The notes: generated from the letters alone by a model not told the origin. DNA of 64,000 bases from Maribacter orientalis (GCF_900109345.1 NZ_FNZN01000001.1:193883-257882), one strand, 5' to 3'; counted from the first letter of the stretch, positions 9,213-18,338 are shown. Translations and numbers: made by a program.

Positions 9213-9962
9213 ATGACAGATTTTAAAAAATGCTTTTATTTGAAAATGGTAGTATTCTTTATTTTAATATTACATAGTTCTTGTAAAGAAAACAACAAAA
9301 AAGTTGAGGCTAAGCATCCCTTACGTGATTCTATTATTCAAATAGATTCTTTAGCCAAAGAGGATAATATTGAAATTGAATCTATAAAAGAGGTAATACC
9401 ATTAGCTTCCCTTATCGATACCACATTCATACGGCTTGCAGATTATAGTGATGATTTCGCTTATGATTTAAGGTATGCAACAGATAATAATTTTCTAAAG
9501 GAGAAGGTTTATGATTGCGCTGAATGTTATACAAGGGTGAAAACTGCAAAAGCATTAATGACTGCCAATGAGGAATTTAAAAAGGCTGGGGTTAAAATTA
9601 AGTTTTATGATTGTTATCGTCCGAATTCTGTACAGTATAAAATGTGGAAGTTAGTGCCTAACCCTCAATATGTGGCTAACCCCGTAAAGGGTTCCATCCA
9701 TAATAAGGGTGGGGCAGTAGATATTACTTTAGTTACTTTAGATGGAGAAGAGTTAGATATGGGAACCGATTTTGATTATTTTGGGAAGCGTGCTTATCAT
9801 GATAATTTAGATTTGCCACAAGAGATTTTAGATAATCGGAAGCTGCTGAAAGAGACCATGGAGAAACATGGTTTTTGGTCTACTAGAACAGAGTGGTGGC
9901 ATTATAACTTACAAGGGTCTTCAAACGACCCAATAGCGAATTTTAAATGGTCGTGTGATTAA
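9213..9962 (+). CDS. D-Ala-D-Ala dipeptidase (VanX/M15D-like) lipoprotein
   Basis: Two upstream in-frame ATGs exist, but the one at 9213 gives a more sensible N-terminus, leading into VVFFILILHSSC with its lipidated Cys. The body matches the M15D family: SIHNKGGAVDITLV carries the first zinc ligands (His and Asp) and TEWWHYN the catalytic Glu and the last His. Such enzymes cleave D-Ala-D-Ala or related cell-wall dipeptides. In a cell not producing vancomycin the role is usually wall-peptide recycling. It precedes an esterase gene by 14 bp, so the two may be co-transcribed. Confidence 0.82.
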   Translation: MTDFKKCFYLKMVVFFILILHSSCKENNKKVEAKHPLRDSIIQIDSLAKEDNIEIESIKEVIPLASLIDTTFIRLADYSDDFAYDLRYATDNNFLKEKVYDCAECYTRVKTAKALMTANEEFKKAGVKIKFYDCYRPNSVQYKMWKLVPNPQYVANPVKGSIHNKGGAVDITLVTLDGEELDMGTDFDYFGKRAYHDNLDLPQEILDNRKLLKETMEKHGFWSTRTEWWHYNLQGSSNDPIANFKWSCD

Positions 9963-9976
9963 AAAAGTTAAGAAAT

Positions 9977-10888
9977 ATGAAATACAAAATACTTCTAGTT
10001 GCATTGATTTTCATGAGTCAATTAAATGGACAAGACACAATATTGCCGCTATGGCCAAAGAATGAAATTCCAAATAGAATATCATCTAATGAATCTGAGG
10101 TCAATAAACGGGGAGATATTTTAGTAATAAGCAACGTTCAAGTACCTACCATTGAAGTTTTTTTGCCTGCGAAGCAGAATGCTACCGGAGAGGCAATGCT
10201 TATTTTTCCAGGAGGCGGTTATGGCATTCTTGCTTATGATTGGGAAGGAACGGATATCGCAAAGTTTTTAAATGGAAAGGGAATTGCAGGGATAGTAGTA
10301 AAATATAGATTACCATCTGAAGTTTCTCAAACAAATAAACATAACGTACCATTAATAGATGCGCAAAGAGCTTTAAGAATGGTAAGATATCATTCAAAAG
10401 ATTTCAATATAACTTCTGAAAAAATAGGCATTATCGGGTTTTCTGCAGGCGGACACCTAGCATCTACTTTAGGTACTCATTTTGAAGATCTGGTTTATGA
10501 CCCACTTGATGCTGCTGACAAAGAAAGTGCAAGACCAGATTTCATGGTACTTGGTTATCCTGTAATAAGCATGGGCCCTTTGACCCACGAAGGTTCAAAG
10601 CGAAATTTATTAGGAAATACTCCGACGCAAGAATTACAAGACCATTTTTCAAATGAGAAACAGGTAAAAGTAAACACACCACCCACATTTTTGTTTCATG
10701 CCACTGATGATACTGCGGTACCAGTTGAAAACAGCTTGCTTTTTTATAATGCCTTAAAGAATAAAGGAGTATCAGTTACAATGCATATATATCCGAAAGG
10801 AGGTCATGGTTTTTCTCTAGCGCTTAACGACCAGTATTTGAAAGGTTGGACAGGGCTTATGTATGATTGGATCGAAAGCCTAGATTAG
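9977..10888 (+). CDS. Secreted alpha/beta hydrolase, carbohydrate acetyl-esterase-like
   Basis: A 303-residue protein with a Sec signal peptide ending near LNGQ. HGG-like oxyanion segment: FPGGGYGILAYDWEG. The nucleophile elbow is GFSAGGHLAS; the acid lies in FHATDDTAVP and the His in GGHGFSL. This is the pattern of BD-FAE/xylan-acetyl-esterase-like hydrolases that de-esterify plant or algal polysaccharides. With the sialate-esterase-like gene at the window start, it would be the second deacetylating enzyme of the region. Confidence 0.82.
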   Translation: MKYKILLVALIFMSQLNGQDTILPLWPKNEIPNRISSNESEVNKRGDILVISNVQVPTIEVFLPAKQNATGEAMLIFPGGGYGILAYDWEGTDIAKFLNGKGIAGIVVKYRLPSEVSQTNKHNVPLIDAQRALRMVRYHSKDFNITSEKIGIIGFSAGGHLASTLGTHFEDLVYDPLDAADKESARPDFMVLGYPVISMGPLTHEGSKRNLLGNTPTQELQDHFSNEKQVKVNTPPTFLFHATDDTAVPVENSLLFYNALKNKGVSVTMHIYPKGGHGFSLALNDQYLKGWTGLMYDWIESLD

Positions 10889-10954
10889 TTTTTGCTTTTA
10901 GAGAAAAAGATAGAAGCTATTCTAGTTTACTTTTATATTTTTGCAATCCGATTT

Positions 10955-11028
10955 CGGGATGTAGCGCAGTCCGGTAGCGCACTCGGCTGGGGGTCGAGTG
11001 GTCGCAGGTTCAAATCCTGTCATCCCGA
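10955..11028 (+). tRNA. tRNA-Pro (anticodon GGG)
   Basis: A 74-base cloverleaf: acceptor arms CGGGATG and CATCCCG pair fully, the D stem is GCGC/GCGC, the anticodon loop is CTGGGGG with anticodon GGG, and the T arm is GCAGG-TTCAAAT-CCTGT. The discriminator base is A and CCA is not encoded. A hairpin terminator follows and an integrase fragment lies about 220 bp downstream, so the gene may have served as an integration site. Confidence 0.95.
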
Positions 11029-11052
11029 CGAACCACTTTTCAAGGGGTGTCA

Positions 11053-11094
11053 AAGCACTGTCAACCAGTTGGTTAGCAGTGCTTTTCGTTTTTT
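11053..11094 (+). terminator. Hairpin terminator downstream of tRNA-Pro
   Basis: AAGCACTG (11053-11060) pairs with CAGTGCTT (11077-11084); inside, AACC and GGTT pair again. The stem is followed by TTCGTTTTTT. Probable intrinsic terminator of the tRNA transcript. Confidence 0.75.
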
Positions 11095-11100
11095 CTGTAA

Positions 11101-11128
11101 TTATATGATATCATCTAATATCATATAA
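11101..11128. repeat. 11-bp perfect inverted repeat between tRNA-Pro and the integrase remnant
   Basis: TTATATGATAT (11101-11111) is the exact reverse complement of ATATCATATAA (11118-11128), separated by six bases. It may be a protein-binding site or an integration scar; no function can be assigned. Confidence 0.6.
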
Positions 11129-11245
11129 AAGGTGTAGAGTTCGGTTAATGGATTGGTACGTTTGTTGTTCATAATTTTGGTAGTGTATAAGACTATTTAG
11201 TGTCGTCTTTGCAAACAAGTTTGTTTAATTTAAAAGACACGTATC

Positions 11246-11428
11246 ATGCAGAACAACAGTACATTAACAGTACTCATTTTTACGAGGGACATTACTTACA
11301 ATCCTGAAAAACTTACGATTTATGCCCGAATAACCGTCGATGGAAAACGGGCCGAAATCAGTTTAAAACGGTACACATCGGTGAATGTTTGGGACGTTTC
11401 AAAAGGTAAGGTCATAGTTGATTCTTAA
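11246..11428 (+). pseudogene. Tyrosine recombinase (integrase) N-terminal fragment
   Basis: The 60-residue product contains LTIYARITVDGKRAEISLKR, the arm-binding N-terminal pattern of Bacteroidota phage/conjugative-element integrases, which normally run to about 400 residues. It stops right after the arm domain (KVIVDS then a stop codon). No SAM-like or catalytic Arg-His-Arg-Tyr part was seen in the following sequence. It is best read as a remnant of an element inserted by the tRNA-Pro gene. Confidence 0.72.
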
Positions 11429-11575
11429 TCATCCAATTTTTGTATAATGGTATTGAGAATATAGAAAACCTTTAAATTAGTTCATATGTAGTATTATAAA
11501 ACAAAGCCATAAGTTGAAGAAACTATTATCTAAAATTTCCTATCTTGAATTTCTTTCCTAGTTAAACGATAACCC

Positions 11576-12175
11576 TTGAAAACAAAAATCGAAACCTTAC
11601 ATCTTGAGAATCTGAAAAAAAAGATTTTGTCGTATACTCAGGTAGATGATGAGATGGTAGAAGAGCAGATGCAATTTTATCAAAGAATAGATTTGAAAAA
11701 AGGCGATACTTTGGTAACCCCAGGGCAATTGGTCGATTACTTTTATTATGTGGCAACAGGGTGTATTTACTATTATAAGTTGGACGAAGGCGAGCAAAAA
11801 GTATTGGAATTTTATACGGATGATATTTTTTTCACAGATTTACCCGCCTATGTAAAGGGCACTCCATCCAATTACTACTTAAAAGCTTCAGAGGCCACGG
11901 TAGTTTATGCCATAAAAAAATTGGATGCAGAGAACTCCTTTAGTAGGTCCCACCAATTGGAGCGTTTTGGACGATTATCGATGCAAGAAGCATTTATAAA
12001 AATTTTCACGAGAGTCGAGCGTCTTAATAGTCGCACCAACGAGGAACGTTATTTACGTTTAATAAAAAAACGACCAGACCTATTTCAACGTGTACCCCAA
12101 TATTTGATTGCTTCATATTTAGGACTAACTCCAGTGGGGCTTTCAAAACTTCGGAAACGATTGGGAAAGGGATAG
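11576..12175 (+). CDS. Crp/Fnr-type transcription regulator (TTG start)
   Basis: The 199-residue product has a cyclic-nucleotide-binding-like barrel (KKGDTLVTPGQLVDYFYYVATGCIYYY) followed by a short helical part and a C-terminal DNA-binding region (PQYLIASYLGLTPVGLSKLRKRLG). A stop codon lies just upstream of the TTG at 11576, and the next ATG (11651) would remove the usual N-terminal helix, so TTG is the best start. The barrel resembles the many small Crp-like regulators of Flavobacteria whose ligand is unknown. It lies alone in an accessory region next to the integrase fragment. Confidence 0.75.
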   Translation: MKTKIETLHLENLKKKILSYTQVDDEMVEEQMQFYQRIDLKKGDTLVTPGQLVDYFYYVATGCIYYYKLDEGEQKVLEFYTDDIFFTDLPAYVKGTPSNYYLKASEATVVYAIKKLDAENSFSRSHQLERFGRLSMQEAFIKIFTRVERLNSRTNEERYLRLIKKRPDLFQRVPQYLIASYLGLTPVGLSKLRKRLGKG

Positions 12176-12366
12176 TTTTTTAACGGTTGTTATCAGCATA
12201 TGAATTGCTTTTACAAATGGCCGATAATCTTTAAAAAAATACTAAGCTAAATGGTTTATGACAAAAAAAATATATAACCAAAGCAAATTATAAATTATAA
12301 AACGTAGTGATGCCTTTTGCTCTAGTAAAATTCTTAAAGACTTTTCGTTGCACTAATATTTAAATC

Positions 12367-13026
12367 TTAACCCTGCTTTCTTATTAACGAAAATGTGATA
12401 CTTATGTGGGCTAGATAATAGGTTGGTAAAATCAAAAAATCCAACCTATTATATCCCAAAAATTCTGTTAGTGAAATTATTGTATCGGAAAAAAGAATTA
12501 AAAAAATTCCAAAGACATAAGTCCATTTTACTATATAATCACCTTTAATTCCAACAGATGCGCCTAAGGAAAAACAAGAAATAAGTAAATAAATTAATGT
12601 TGCAAGCATAAGTATATTATCGTTAATGCTTGGGAATAACACTAGGAAATAAAACAATAAAAACAATGCTAGTAATATGCTTGTAAACCTCCACTTTATT
12701 TGTCCGTTAAGTGTGGCAAACAATAAATAGCCTAAATGTGCAAGGAAAAATAAAGCAATACCCTTACTAAACATTGTACTATCGCCATTCATATTAGACA
12801 TAAACCAATCACCTGCAATTGAAAACAAAAAAGCACCGATGATGAGCCATGTATCTTTGGAAGGTTTTTCTTTTTTGAAATTGAGAATTAGAACGATTAA
12901 AATCCCTATACCAGCTGTTCCTGATTTAAAAATAAAGTTTGAAGTTAGTAACGCAAATATGGCCGATATAACTGATAAAAATAAAACACCATAGATCCAA
13001 TTGTTTTTTATCCACATACTTTTCAT
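12367..13026 (-). CDS. YhhN/TMEM86-like membrane protein (possible lysoplasmalogenase)
   Basis: A 219-residue protein made almost entirely of hydrophobic helices (about eight). The segment GAFLFSIAGDWFMSN followed by FSKGIALFFLAHLGYL resembles the YhhN family, in which two conserved Asp residues and a buried active site hydrolyse the vinyl-ether bond of lysoplasmalogens. Overall identity is not strong by eye, so the family call is moderate and the activity is inferred. The gene stands alone. Confidence 0.6.
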   Translation of the reverse strand: MKSMWIKNNWIYGVLFLSVISAIFALLTSNFIFKSGTAGIGILIVLILNFKKEKPSKDTWLIIGAFLFSIAGDWFMSNMNGDSTMFSKGIALFFLAHLGYLLFATLNGQIKWRFTSILLALFLLFYFLVLFPSINDNILMLATLIYLLISCFSLGASVGIKGDYIVKWTYVFGIFLILFSDTIISLTEFLGYNRLDFLILPTYYLAHISITFSLIRKQG

Positions 13027-13167
13027 TTATTTTTAGTATTTATAAGTCATGCCTAAGTGATACTTATTTTTTTATTCTTTCCTTCTTGCAACCGAACACT
13101 CAATTTTTCGGATTAAAAAAGAGCAGAATTTTTATTTTTCACTAGTCTATTTGCTGTTTTAATGCCA

Positions 13168-13284
13168 ACGTTTAGCTATGATTAGTTGCGGTGTGAAATC
13201 CGACAGGATTTCGTACCGAGAACTAAACATACTGAATATGCGTGGATTTTCCGAAGGGAAAATCCGCCCACAATTAATTATAGG
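13168..13284. repeat. Composite hairpin element next to the S41 protease gene
   Basis: This stretch folds on itself at three levels. The outer arms 13176-13191 and 13268-13283 pair imperfectly (CTATGATTAGTTG against CAATTAATTATAG). Inside are two perfect hairpins: GAAATCC-GACA-GGATTTC (13195-13212) and GGATTTTCC-GAAG-GGAAAATCC (13244-13265). Such branched imperfect palindromes are typical of repeated mobile or recombination elements in Flavobacteria. No plausible coding function. Confidence 0.7.
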
Positions 13285-13286
13285 TG

Positions 13287-13300
13287 TTGTTATATAGCAT
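13287..13300. repeat. Left arm of 14-bp inverted repeat around the S41 gene
   Basis: TTGTTATATAGCAT; its exact reverse complement lies at 14254-14267. The arm contains the stop codon of the protease gene. Confidence 0.85.
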
Positions 13301-14240
13301 TTTTTATCCATTTAATTGCGAAATTTACCTCCTCTCCATCACTGCATGTCACATCAGGTATTAGTCCAGTAATTTGTTCTTTTTTGTCTCTGTCACACAT
13401 ATACGATGTGCTAAAGCCAAACTCGGCACCAGAAACAAATTGGTAGGTCATTAAATCAGTAGTAAATCCGGTCGTTTTTTGACCAAAAATCCGTGTATTT
13501 TTTTGAGACTTAAGAGTCAGGGCTAAGAATTCTGCCAAACTAGCTGTTTTTTTGTTTACAAGTATGGCAATTTTAGCCTTAGAATTGCTGAGAGTGCTTT
13601 TTTGACTAATTGAATTAATAATTGCGCTCCCAAAGTGATAACTATTCTTTGAAATTTTATGTGGTTTATATTCAAGCTTGTTTGTTTTTGAGTATCCGAT
13701 TATTGAATCAGAGTAAAGAGGTGAGATACCTAAGGCGAAAGTTCCTACTTTCCCACCTTGATTATTTCTAACATCAAGAATCCAGCCATCTAAATCAGAA
13801 GTTTGATCAATTTCAAGAAGCGCTTTTCTAATATTTGAAGAGTAAATTTTGCTTAAACTGTCATTTGCTGCAAATCCATTAATTTTTATATATCCAATGG
13901 TTTTATCAATTATTTTGTAATGAACCTTTGGGATTTCTTTATTCTTAGTTGATAAAAACCTTATAGAATCATTAGGATGTAGAAAAAATGCATGTTGATC
14001 AGGTAATTGAGATAGTACATATTCTATGGCTATATATTTATCATTAAGTGAGTTAAATGCTTTAATTGAGTCTTTAACATTTAGATAAATAGAGGTCCAG
14101 TTAACATGCTCATTATAAATGCTTTCTTCTTTGATTAAAGTATAAATATCATCAAACTGCTTTTCAATAATTTGATTATTCTCCTTTTTACATGAAAGGA
14201 TTGACATAAAGAGAAATATAGTTAGGTAAGTAAATTTCAT
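13290..14240 (-). CDS. S41-family serine peptidase-like lipoprotein
   Basis: The ATG ending at 14240 gives a lipoprotein leader (MKFTYLTIFLFMSILSC) and 316 residues; an earlier in-frame start only adds residues before the signal. The core matches tail-specific/S41 proteases: IGYIKINGF, GWILDVRNNQGG, and a nucleophile Ser234 in KKTASLAEFLAL, followed by IFGQKTTGFTT. No PDZ domain is apparent. It would cleave C-terminal tails of envelope proteins or peptides. The gene is unusual in being enclosed exactly by a 14-bp inverted repeat and flanked by hairpin DNA, as a mobile cassette would be. Confidence 0.8.
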   Translation of the reverse strand: MKFTYLTIFLFMSILSCKKENNQIIEKQFDDIYTLIKEESIYNEHVNWTSIYLNVKDSIKAFNSLNDKYIAIEYVLSQLPDQHAFFLHPNDSIRFLSTKNKEIPKVHYKIIDKTIGYIKINGFAANDSLSKIYSSNIRKALLEIDQTSDLDGWILDVRNNQGGKVGTFALGISPLYSDSIIGYSKTNKLEYKPHKISKNSYHFGSAIINSISQKSTLSNSKAKIAILVNKKTASLAEFLALTLKSQKNTRIFGQKTTGFTTDLMTYQFVSGAEFGFSTSYMCDRDKKEQITGLIPDVTCSDGEEVNFAIKWIKNAI

Positions 14241-14253
14241 TTTTTGATTAGGA

Positions 14254-14267
14254 ATGCTATATAACAA
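14254..14267. repeat. Right arm of 14-bp inverted repeat around the S41 gene
   Basis: ATGCTATATAACAA, the exact reverse complement of 13287-13300, lying 13 bp upstream of the protease start codon. Confidence 0.85.
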
Positions 14268-14270
14268 TTT

Positions 14271-14294
14271 GCTAAACGTAATAGTACGTTTAGC
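14271..14294. repeat. Perfect 10-bp hairpin GCTAAACGTA/TACGTTTAGC
   Basis: GCTAAACGTA (14271-14280), four-base loop, TACGTTTAGC (14285-14294). The motif ACGTTTAGC recurs at 13168-13176 on the far side of the S41 gene. The hairpin lies between two divergent genes, so a terminator role is unlikely. A recombination or cassette-boundary site is possible. Confidence 0.65.
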
Positions 14295-14460
14295 GCTTTT
14301 AAACTAGTACTAAACTAAGGGATTTTAATAAACGATTTATATTCAGCTACGATTTACCATAATCTTACGAGATCTACAATCATTTTATTAAACCAGTTTA
14401 ACGAGTTTCCTTTTAATAAATCCTAACTTCAATGGCACTAATTTTTTAAAAACAGATGTT

Positions 14461-16272
14461 ATGGCCAATACCTATATAGAGATGGAAACCCTTAAATTTT
14501 TATTGTTTAACGTACACGATCTTAAAACTGTACTAGAGCAAGAACAATTTGAGGAATATGATGAAGAGTCTATTGCTATGATGCTCGATTCGGTAAAGGA
14601 TTTTTCGGATAAGGAACTCTATCCTTATTATAGGGAGATGGACGAAAACCCAGCACACTTTAAGGATGGGGAAATTATTGTTCATCCACAAGTAAAAAAG
14701 TATATGAAAGCTGGGGGTGAAATGGGTTTTTTATCCGGTCCATTCTCCTATGAAGCTGGGGGTATGCAAATGCCTTCGATGGTGGTACATGCCTCTGCCT
14801 TTATTCAGGAAACGGCAAATAACCACCTCCCTGGTTACATTGGTCTTACCGTAGGTGCTGCCGAATTAATCGTGCATTTTGGAAATCAATTTCTTAAGGA
14901 TACCTACGTGCCCAAAATGATGGCCGGAGAATGGAGTGGTACCATGTGCCTCACAGAACCACAGGCAGGTAGCTCGCTCTCGGATATTGTGACTACTGCT
15001 GTACCTAATGGAGATTCTTATAAAATAAACGGACAAAAAATATTCATCTCCGGAGGGGATTATAAAGGAGCTGAAAATATCGTTCATTTGGTTTTGGCAC
15101 GTATTAAAGGAGCACCTGCCGGAACCAAAGGAATATCACTTTTTGTTGTGCCTAAAAACCGATTCGATGCAGACGGTAATTTAGAATATAATGATGTTAC
15201 TACGGTTGGTGATTTTCAAAAAATGGGTCAAAGAGGGTATTGCACCACGCACCTGTTTTTTGGAGATAAGGAAGACTGCACCGGTTGGTTGGTTGGTGAA
15301 CCTAACCAAGGTTTGAAATATATGTTTTTGATGATGAACGGCGCTAGAATCGCGGTTGGTCGGGGTGCTGCTGCAATTGCTACGGGAGCTTATCATGCGT
15401 CGGTTAGCTATGCTAAAGAAAGACCTCAAGGTCGTGAGCTGCAACGTACGGGAAAAAAAGATGCCTCTCAAGAACAAACTCTTATCATCAATCACCCCGA
15501 TGTACGTAGAATGCTACTTTTGCAAAAGGTAATTACAGAAGGATCTTTAAGCTTGGTCTTTTTGACCTCTCGATACCAAGACCTATCGCAATCGCTTCCA
15601 GATGCAGAAAGTAGGGCGAAATATAAATTATTATTAGAAATATTGACTCCGGTAGTAAAGACCTACCCTTCTGAAATGGGTATTACTTCTGTAAATAATG
15701 GGGTGCAAGTACTAGGGGGTTACGGTTTTTGTTCCGATTATATTTTACAACAGTATTTGCGAGATATCCGAATCTCGGCCATTTATGAAGGAACTACTGG
15801 CATACAGTCTCAAGATCTTTTGGGAAGAAAAATCACCATGGAAAATGGAAAAGCACTGAAATTGCTCTCTGAGGAAATTATGAATTCTATCAAAGAAAGT
15901 ATGGCGCACGAATCGTTGAAACCTTTGGCAGAAAAATTAGGTAGTAAATTGGAACTTACCCAAAAAGTACTTCAATCACTTATGGGTTATGCAATGAAGG
16001 GCGATTATCAGCGATTCTTGGCGGATGCCACACCTTTTATGGAATTTTTCAGTACAATCATCATGGCATGGCAATGGTTGGATATAGGCCGTGAAGCACA
16101 AAAAGCATTGGTCTCTGCTGATACTAGTTTTAGTACTGAATTTTATGAAAACAAAATTCACGCCATGCAGTTTTATTTTAAATACGAACTTCCTAAAACA
16201 ACAGGACTTTCTGAAATATTGATGGATAAACAGGCATTGACACTGAACACAGAAAAGCATTTATTCGCTTGA
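14461..16272 (+). CDS. Acyl-CoA dehydrogenase, long form (about 600 residues)
   Basis: First gene of a long acyl-CoA operon. At 603 residues it is longer than the usual 380-400 and has the extra C-terminal domain of the FadE5-like group. FAD and substrate-binding blocks MCLTEPQAGSSLSDI and YKINGQKIFISGGDY are intact. The signature AIYEGTTGIQSQDLLGRKI includes a Glu (IYEG) at the place of the catalytic base in this family. It oxidises an acyl-CoA to the 2,3-enoyl-CoA and passes electrons to ETF. The next gene (SDR) follows after 58 bp. Confidence 0.9.
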   Translation: MANTYIEMETLKFLLFNVHDLKTVLEQEQFEEYDEESIAMMLDSVKDFSDKELYPYYREMDENPAHFKDGEIIVHPQVKKYMKAGGEMGFLSGPFSYEAGGMQMPSMVVHASAFIQETANNHLPGYIGLTVGAAELIVHFGNQFLKDTYVPKMMAGEWSGTMCLTEPQAGSSLSDIVTTAVPNGDSYKINGQKIFISGGDYKGAENIVHLVLARIKGAPAGTKGISLFVVPKNRFDADGNLEYNDVTTVGDFQKMGQRGYCTTHLFFGDKEDCTGWLVGEPNQGLKYMFLMMNGARIAVGRGAAAIATGAYHASVSYAKERPQGRELQRTGKKDASQEQTLIINHPDVRRMLLLQKVITEGSLSLVFLTSRYQDLSQSLPDAESRAKYKLLLEILTPVVKTYPSEMGITSVNNGVQVLGGYGFCSDYILQQYLRDIRISAIYEGTTGIQSQDLLGRKITMENGKALKLLSEEIMNSIKESMAHESLKPLAEKLGSKLELTQKVLQSLMGYAMKGDYQRFLADATPFMEFFSTIIMAWQWLDIGREAQKALVSADTSFSTEFYENKIHAMQFYFKYELPKTTGLSEILMDKQALTLNTEKHLFA

Positions 16273-16330
16273 TTAAAAAGACAAAAGAGTAAAAGAAATA
16301 CTTTTAAAAACGAACAACCGACAACGAAAT

Positions 16331-17107
16331 ATGAGTAGTATAAAATCAAAATTTAATTTAACAGGAAAAGTGGCTATCGTCACGGGATCAAGCAAAGGTA
16401 TAGGACTTTCCATCGCTAAAGGGTTGGCTGAAAATGGAGCCAAAGTGATTATTAGTAGTAGAAAACAAGAGGCTGTTGATGCCGTATCGAAGGAGTTTAA
16501 TGAAGCCGGGTTGGAAGCCATAGGAATCGAATGTCATATTGGGGATACCACCCAAAGGGAACAACTGATAGCCAAAACGATGGAGACCTATGGCAGAATA
16601 GATATTTTGGTTAACAACGCTGCCATAAATCCGTTTTACGGACCATTAGAATCTGCAGGGGAAGAAGTGTTCGATAAAATCATGAACGTAAACGTTAAGG
16701 CACCTTGGTTACTTTCTAATTTAGCACAACCGCATATGAAAGCTAATGGTGGTGGTAGTATTATCAATATTGCATCGGTAGAAGGTATACATCCCGGATT
16801 TCGATTGGGACTCTATAGTATGACGAAAGCTGCTGTGATTATGCTCTCTAAGAACCAGGCAAAGGAGTGGGGCAGATACGGCATCCGTTCCAATGCGGTC
16901 TGCCCCGGATTGATAAAAACAAAATTCAGTGAAAGTCTGTGGTCGGATGAAAAATTGGCTGCACAATATACTAGTGTCGTTCCTTTGAAAAGAGTGGCTG
17001 AACCTGATGAAATGGCCGGAATAGTCATGTTATTAGCATCTGATGCAGGTTCCTATATGACAGGTGGTGTGTATACAGCAGATGGAGGTTATTTAATATC
17101 AGGTTAA
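16331..17107 (+). CDS. SDR-family oxidoreductase
   Basis: A 258-residue classical short-chain dehydrogenase: TGSSKGIG cofactor loop, NNAAIN, Ser in IINIASVEG, catalytic YSMTK and the closing DGGYLISG. Cofactor preference cannot be read reliably. In this operon it most likely oxidises or reduces a hydroxyacyl or ketoacyl intermediate. It follows the long acyl-CoA dehydrogenase and precedes the ACAD10/11-like one by 12 bp, consistent with co-transcription. Confidence 0.88.
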   Translation: MSSIKSKFNLTGKVAIVTGSSKGIGLSIAKGLAENGAKVIISSRKQEAVDAVSKEFNEAGLEAIGIECHIGDTTQREQLIAKTMETYGRIDILVNNAAINPFYGPLESAGEEVFDKIMNVNVKAPWLLSNLAQPHMKANGGGSIINIASVEGIHPGFRLGLYSMTKAAVIMLSKNQAKEWGRYGIRSNAVCPGLIKTKFSESLWSDEKLAAQYTSVVPLKRVAEPDEMAGIVMLLASDAGSYMTGGVYTADGGYLISG

Positions 17108-17119
17108 TAAAAAAGAACT

Positions 17120-18337
17120 ATGAATTTTGACTACAGTGATAAATCTATAGCACTTCAAGAAAAATTGAAGGATTTTTTGGAAACTTATGTTCACCCTATT
17201 GAAAAGGAGGTGGAGTTATTTCATCAAAATCCGGAAAATAGTTGGAAGCGTTGGCCTGGTATGGAAGCATTAAAGCAAAAGGCTAAGAACGCAGGACTTT
17301 GGAATGTTTTTCTTCCATCTGCGTATGGAGAACTTAGTCCAGGCCTTTCGAATTTGGAATATGCCCCATTGGCAGAAATTATGGGGCGAATAATCTGGTC
17401 GTCAGAAATTTTTAACTGTAGCCCTCCTGATACGGGAAACATGGAGGTGCTTGCCAAATATGGGAATCCAGATCAACAAGATAAATGGTTAAAGCCTTTA
17501 TTGAATGGTGAAATTCGTTCGGCTTTTTTAATGACGGAACCCGACGTAGCTTCATCAGATGCCACCAACATTGAAACCTCTATTATTTCTGACGGAAATG
17601 ACTATGTCATAAATGGTCGAAAATGGTGGTCCTCTGGTGCTATGGATCCCAATTGTAAAATTGCTATCGTGATGGGTAAGACCAATTTTGATGCGCCGAG
17701 ACATGTTCAACAGAGCATGGTATTAGTGCCTATGGATACCCCAGGCCTAAAGATTGAAAGAGCACTGAGTGTTTTTGGCTATACGGATTCTCCGGAGGGT
17801 CACGCTGAAATCATTTTAGATAATGTTCGGGTACCCAAATCTAATTTACTATTGGGTGAGGGTAGAGGTTTTGAAATTGCACAGGGCCGTTTAGGTCCGG
17901 GCCGTATTCATCATTGTATGCGATTGATTGGTATGGCGCAACGTTCTTTGGAAATTATGTCGAAACGTACTGTACAAAGAAAACCTTTTGGTAGAACCTT
18001 AGACACTTTTAGTAGTATACGACAAGATATCGCCCTTTCTGCCTGTGAGATAGAACAGACCCGTTTGTTGGTATTGTCCGCAGCTGATAAAATGGATAAA
18101 GTAGGAAATAAAGAAGCTAAGGATTTAATTGCCATGATAAAAATTGTCACACCTCAAATGGCTTTAAGGGTTATTGACCGAGCTATTCAGATTTTAGGTG
18201 GAAAAGGGGTTGGGAGTGACACACCATTGGCACATTTCTATGCTGCGGCACGGACATTACGTTTGGCCGATGGCCCAGATGAAGTTCATATGAGTCAATT
18301 GGGGAAAAGTACAATAAACAAGTATGTAAAAAAATAG
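17120..18337 (+). CDS. Acyl-CoA dehydrogenase, ACAD10/11-like
   Basis: A 405-residue acyl-CoA dehydrogenase with the FAD-side motif [18 protein letters not shown] and [18 protein letters not shown]. The end reads [16 protein letters not shown], the variant of the C-terminal signature seen in ACAD10/ACAD11-type proteins rather than the usual IYEGT. The next gene, starting 1 bp after its stop codon, is an APH-type kinase. In ACAD10/11 the two activities are fused in one chain, and in the levulinate pathway of Pseudomonas they are separate neighbours. This supports a role in removing a 4-phosphate group from a 4-phosphoacyl-CoA. Confidence 0.88.
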   Translation: MNFDYSDKSIALQEKLKDFLETYVHPIEKEVELFHQNPENSWKRWPGMEALKQKAKNAGLWNVFLPSAYGELSPGLSNLEYAPLAEIMGRIIWSSEIFNCSPPDTGNMEVLAKYGNPDQQDKWLKPLLNGEIRSAFLMTEPDVASSDATNIETSIISDGNDYVINGRKWWSSGAMDPNCKIAIVMGKTNFDAPRHVQQSMVLVPMDTPGLKIERALSVFGYTDSPEGHAEIILDNVRVPKSNLLLGEGRGFEIAQGRLGPGRIHHCMRLIGMAQRSLEIMSKRTVQRKPFGRTLDTFSSIRQDIALSACEIEQTRLLVLSAADKMDKVGNKEAKDLIAMIKIVTPQMALRVIDRAIQILGGKGVGSDTPLAHFYAAARTLRLADGPDEVHMSQLGKSTINKYVKK

Positions 18338-18338
18338 A

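Noticed and set aside
10892-11128. Reading frame of 78 residues over tRNA-Pro
   Set aside because: It overlaps the tRNA and its terminator hairpin, and resembles no protein; a chance frame.
11029-13290. Full genomic island with second attachment site
   Set aside because: No repeat of the tRNA 3' end was seen by eye, and no other mobile gene; only a remnant can be claimed.
13186-13446. Reading frame of 86 residues on the plus strand
   Set aside because: It runs through the hairpin element into the antisense of the protease gene; no protein-like pattern.
14271-14294. The 10-bp hairpin as a transcription terminator
   Set aside because: It lies between two divergent genes, so no transcript would end there. 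It is kept as a structural repeat.
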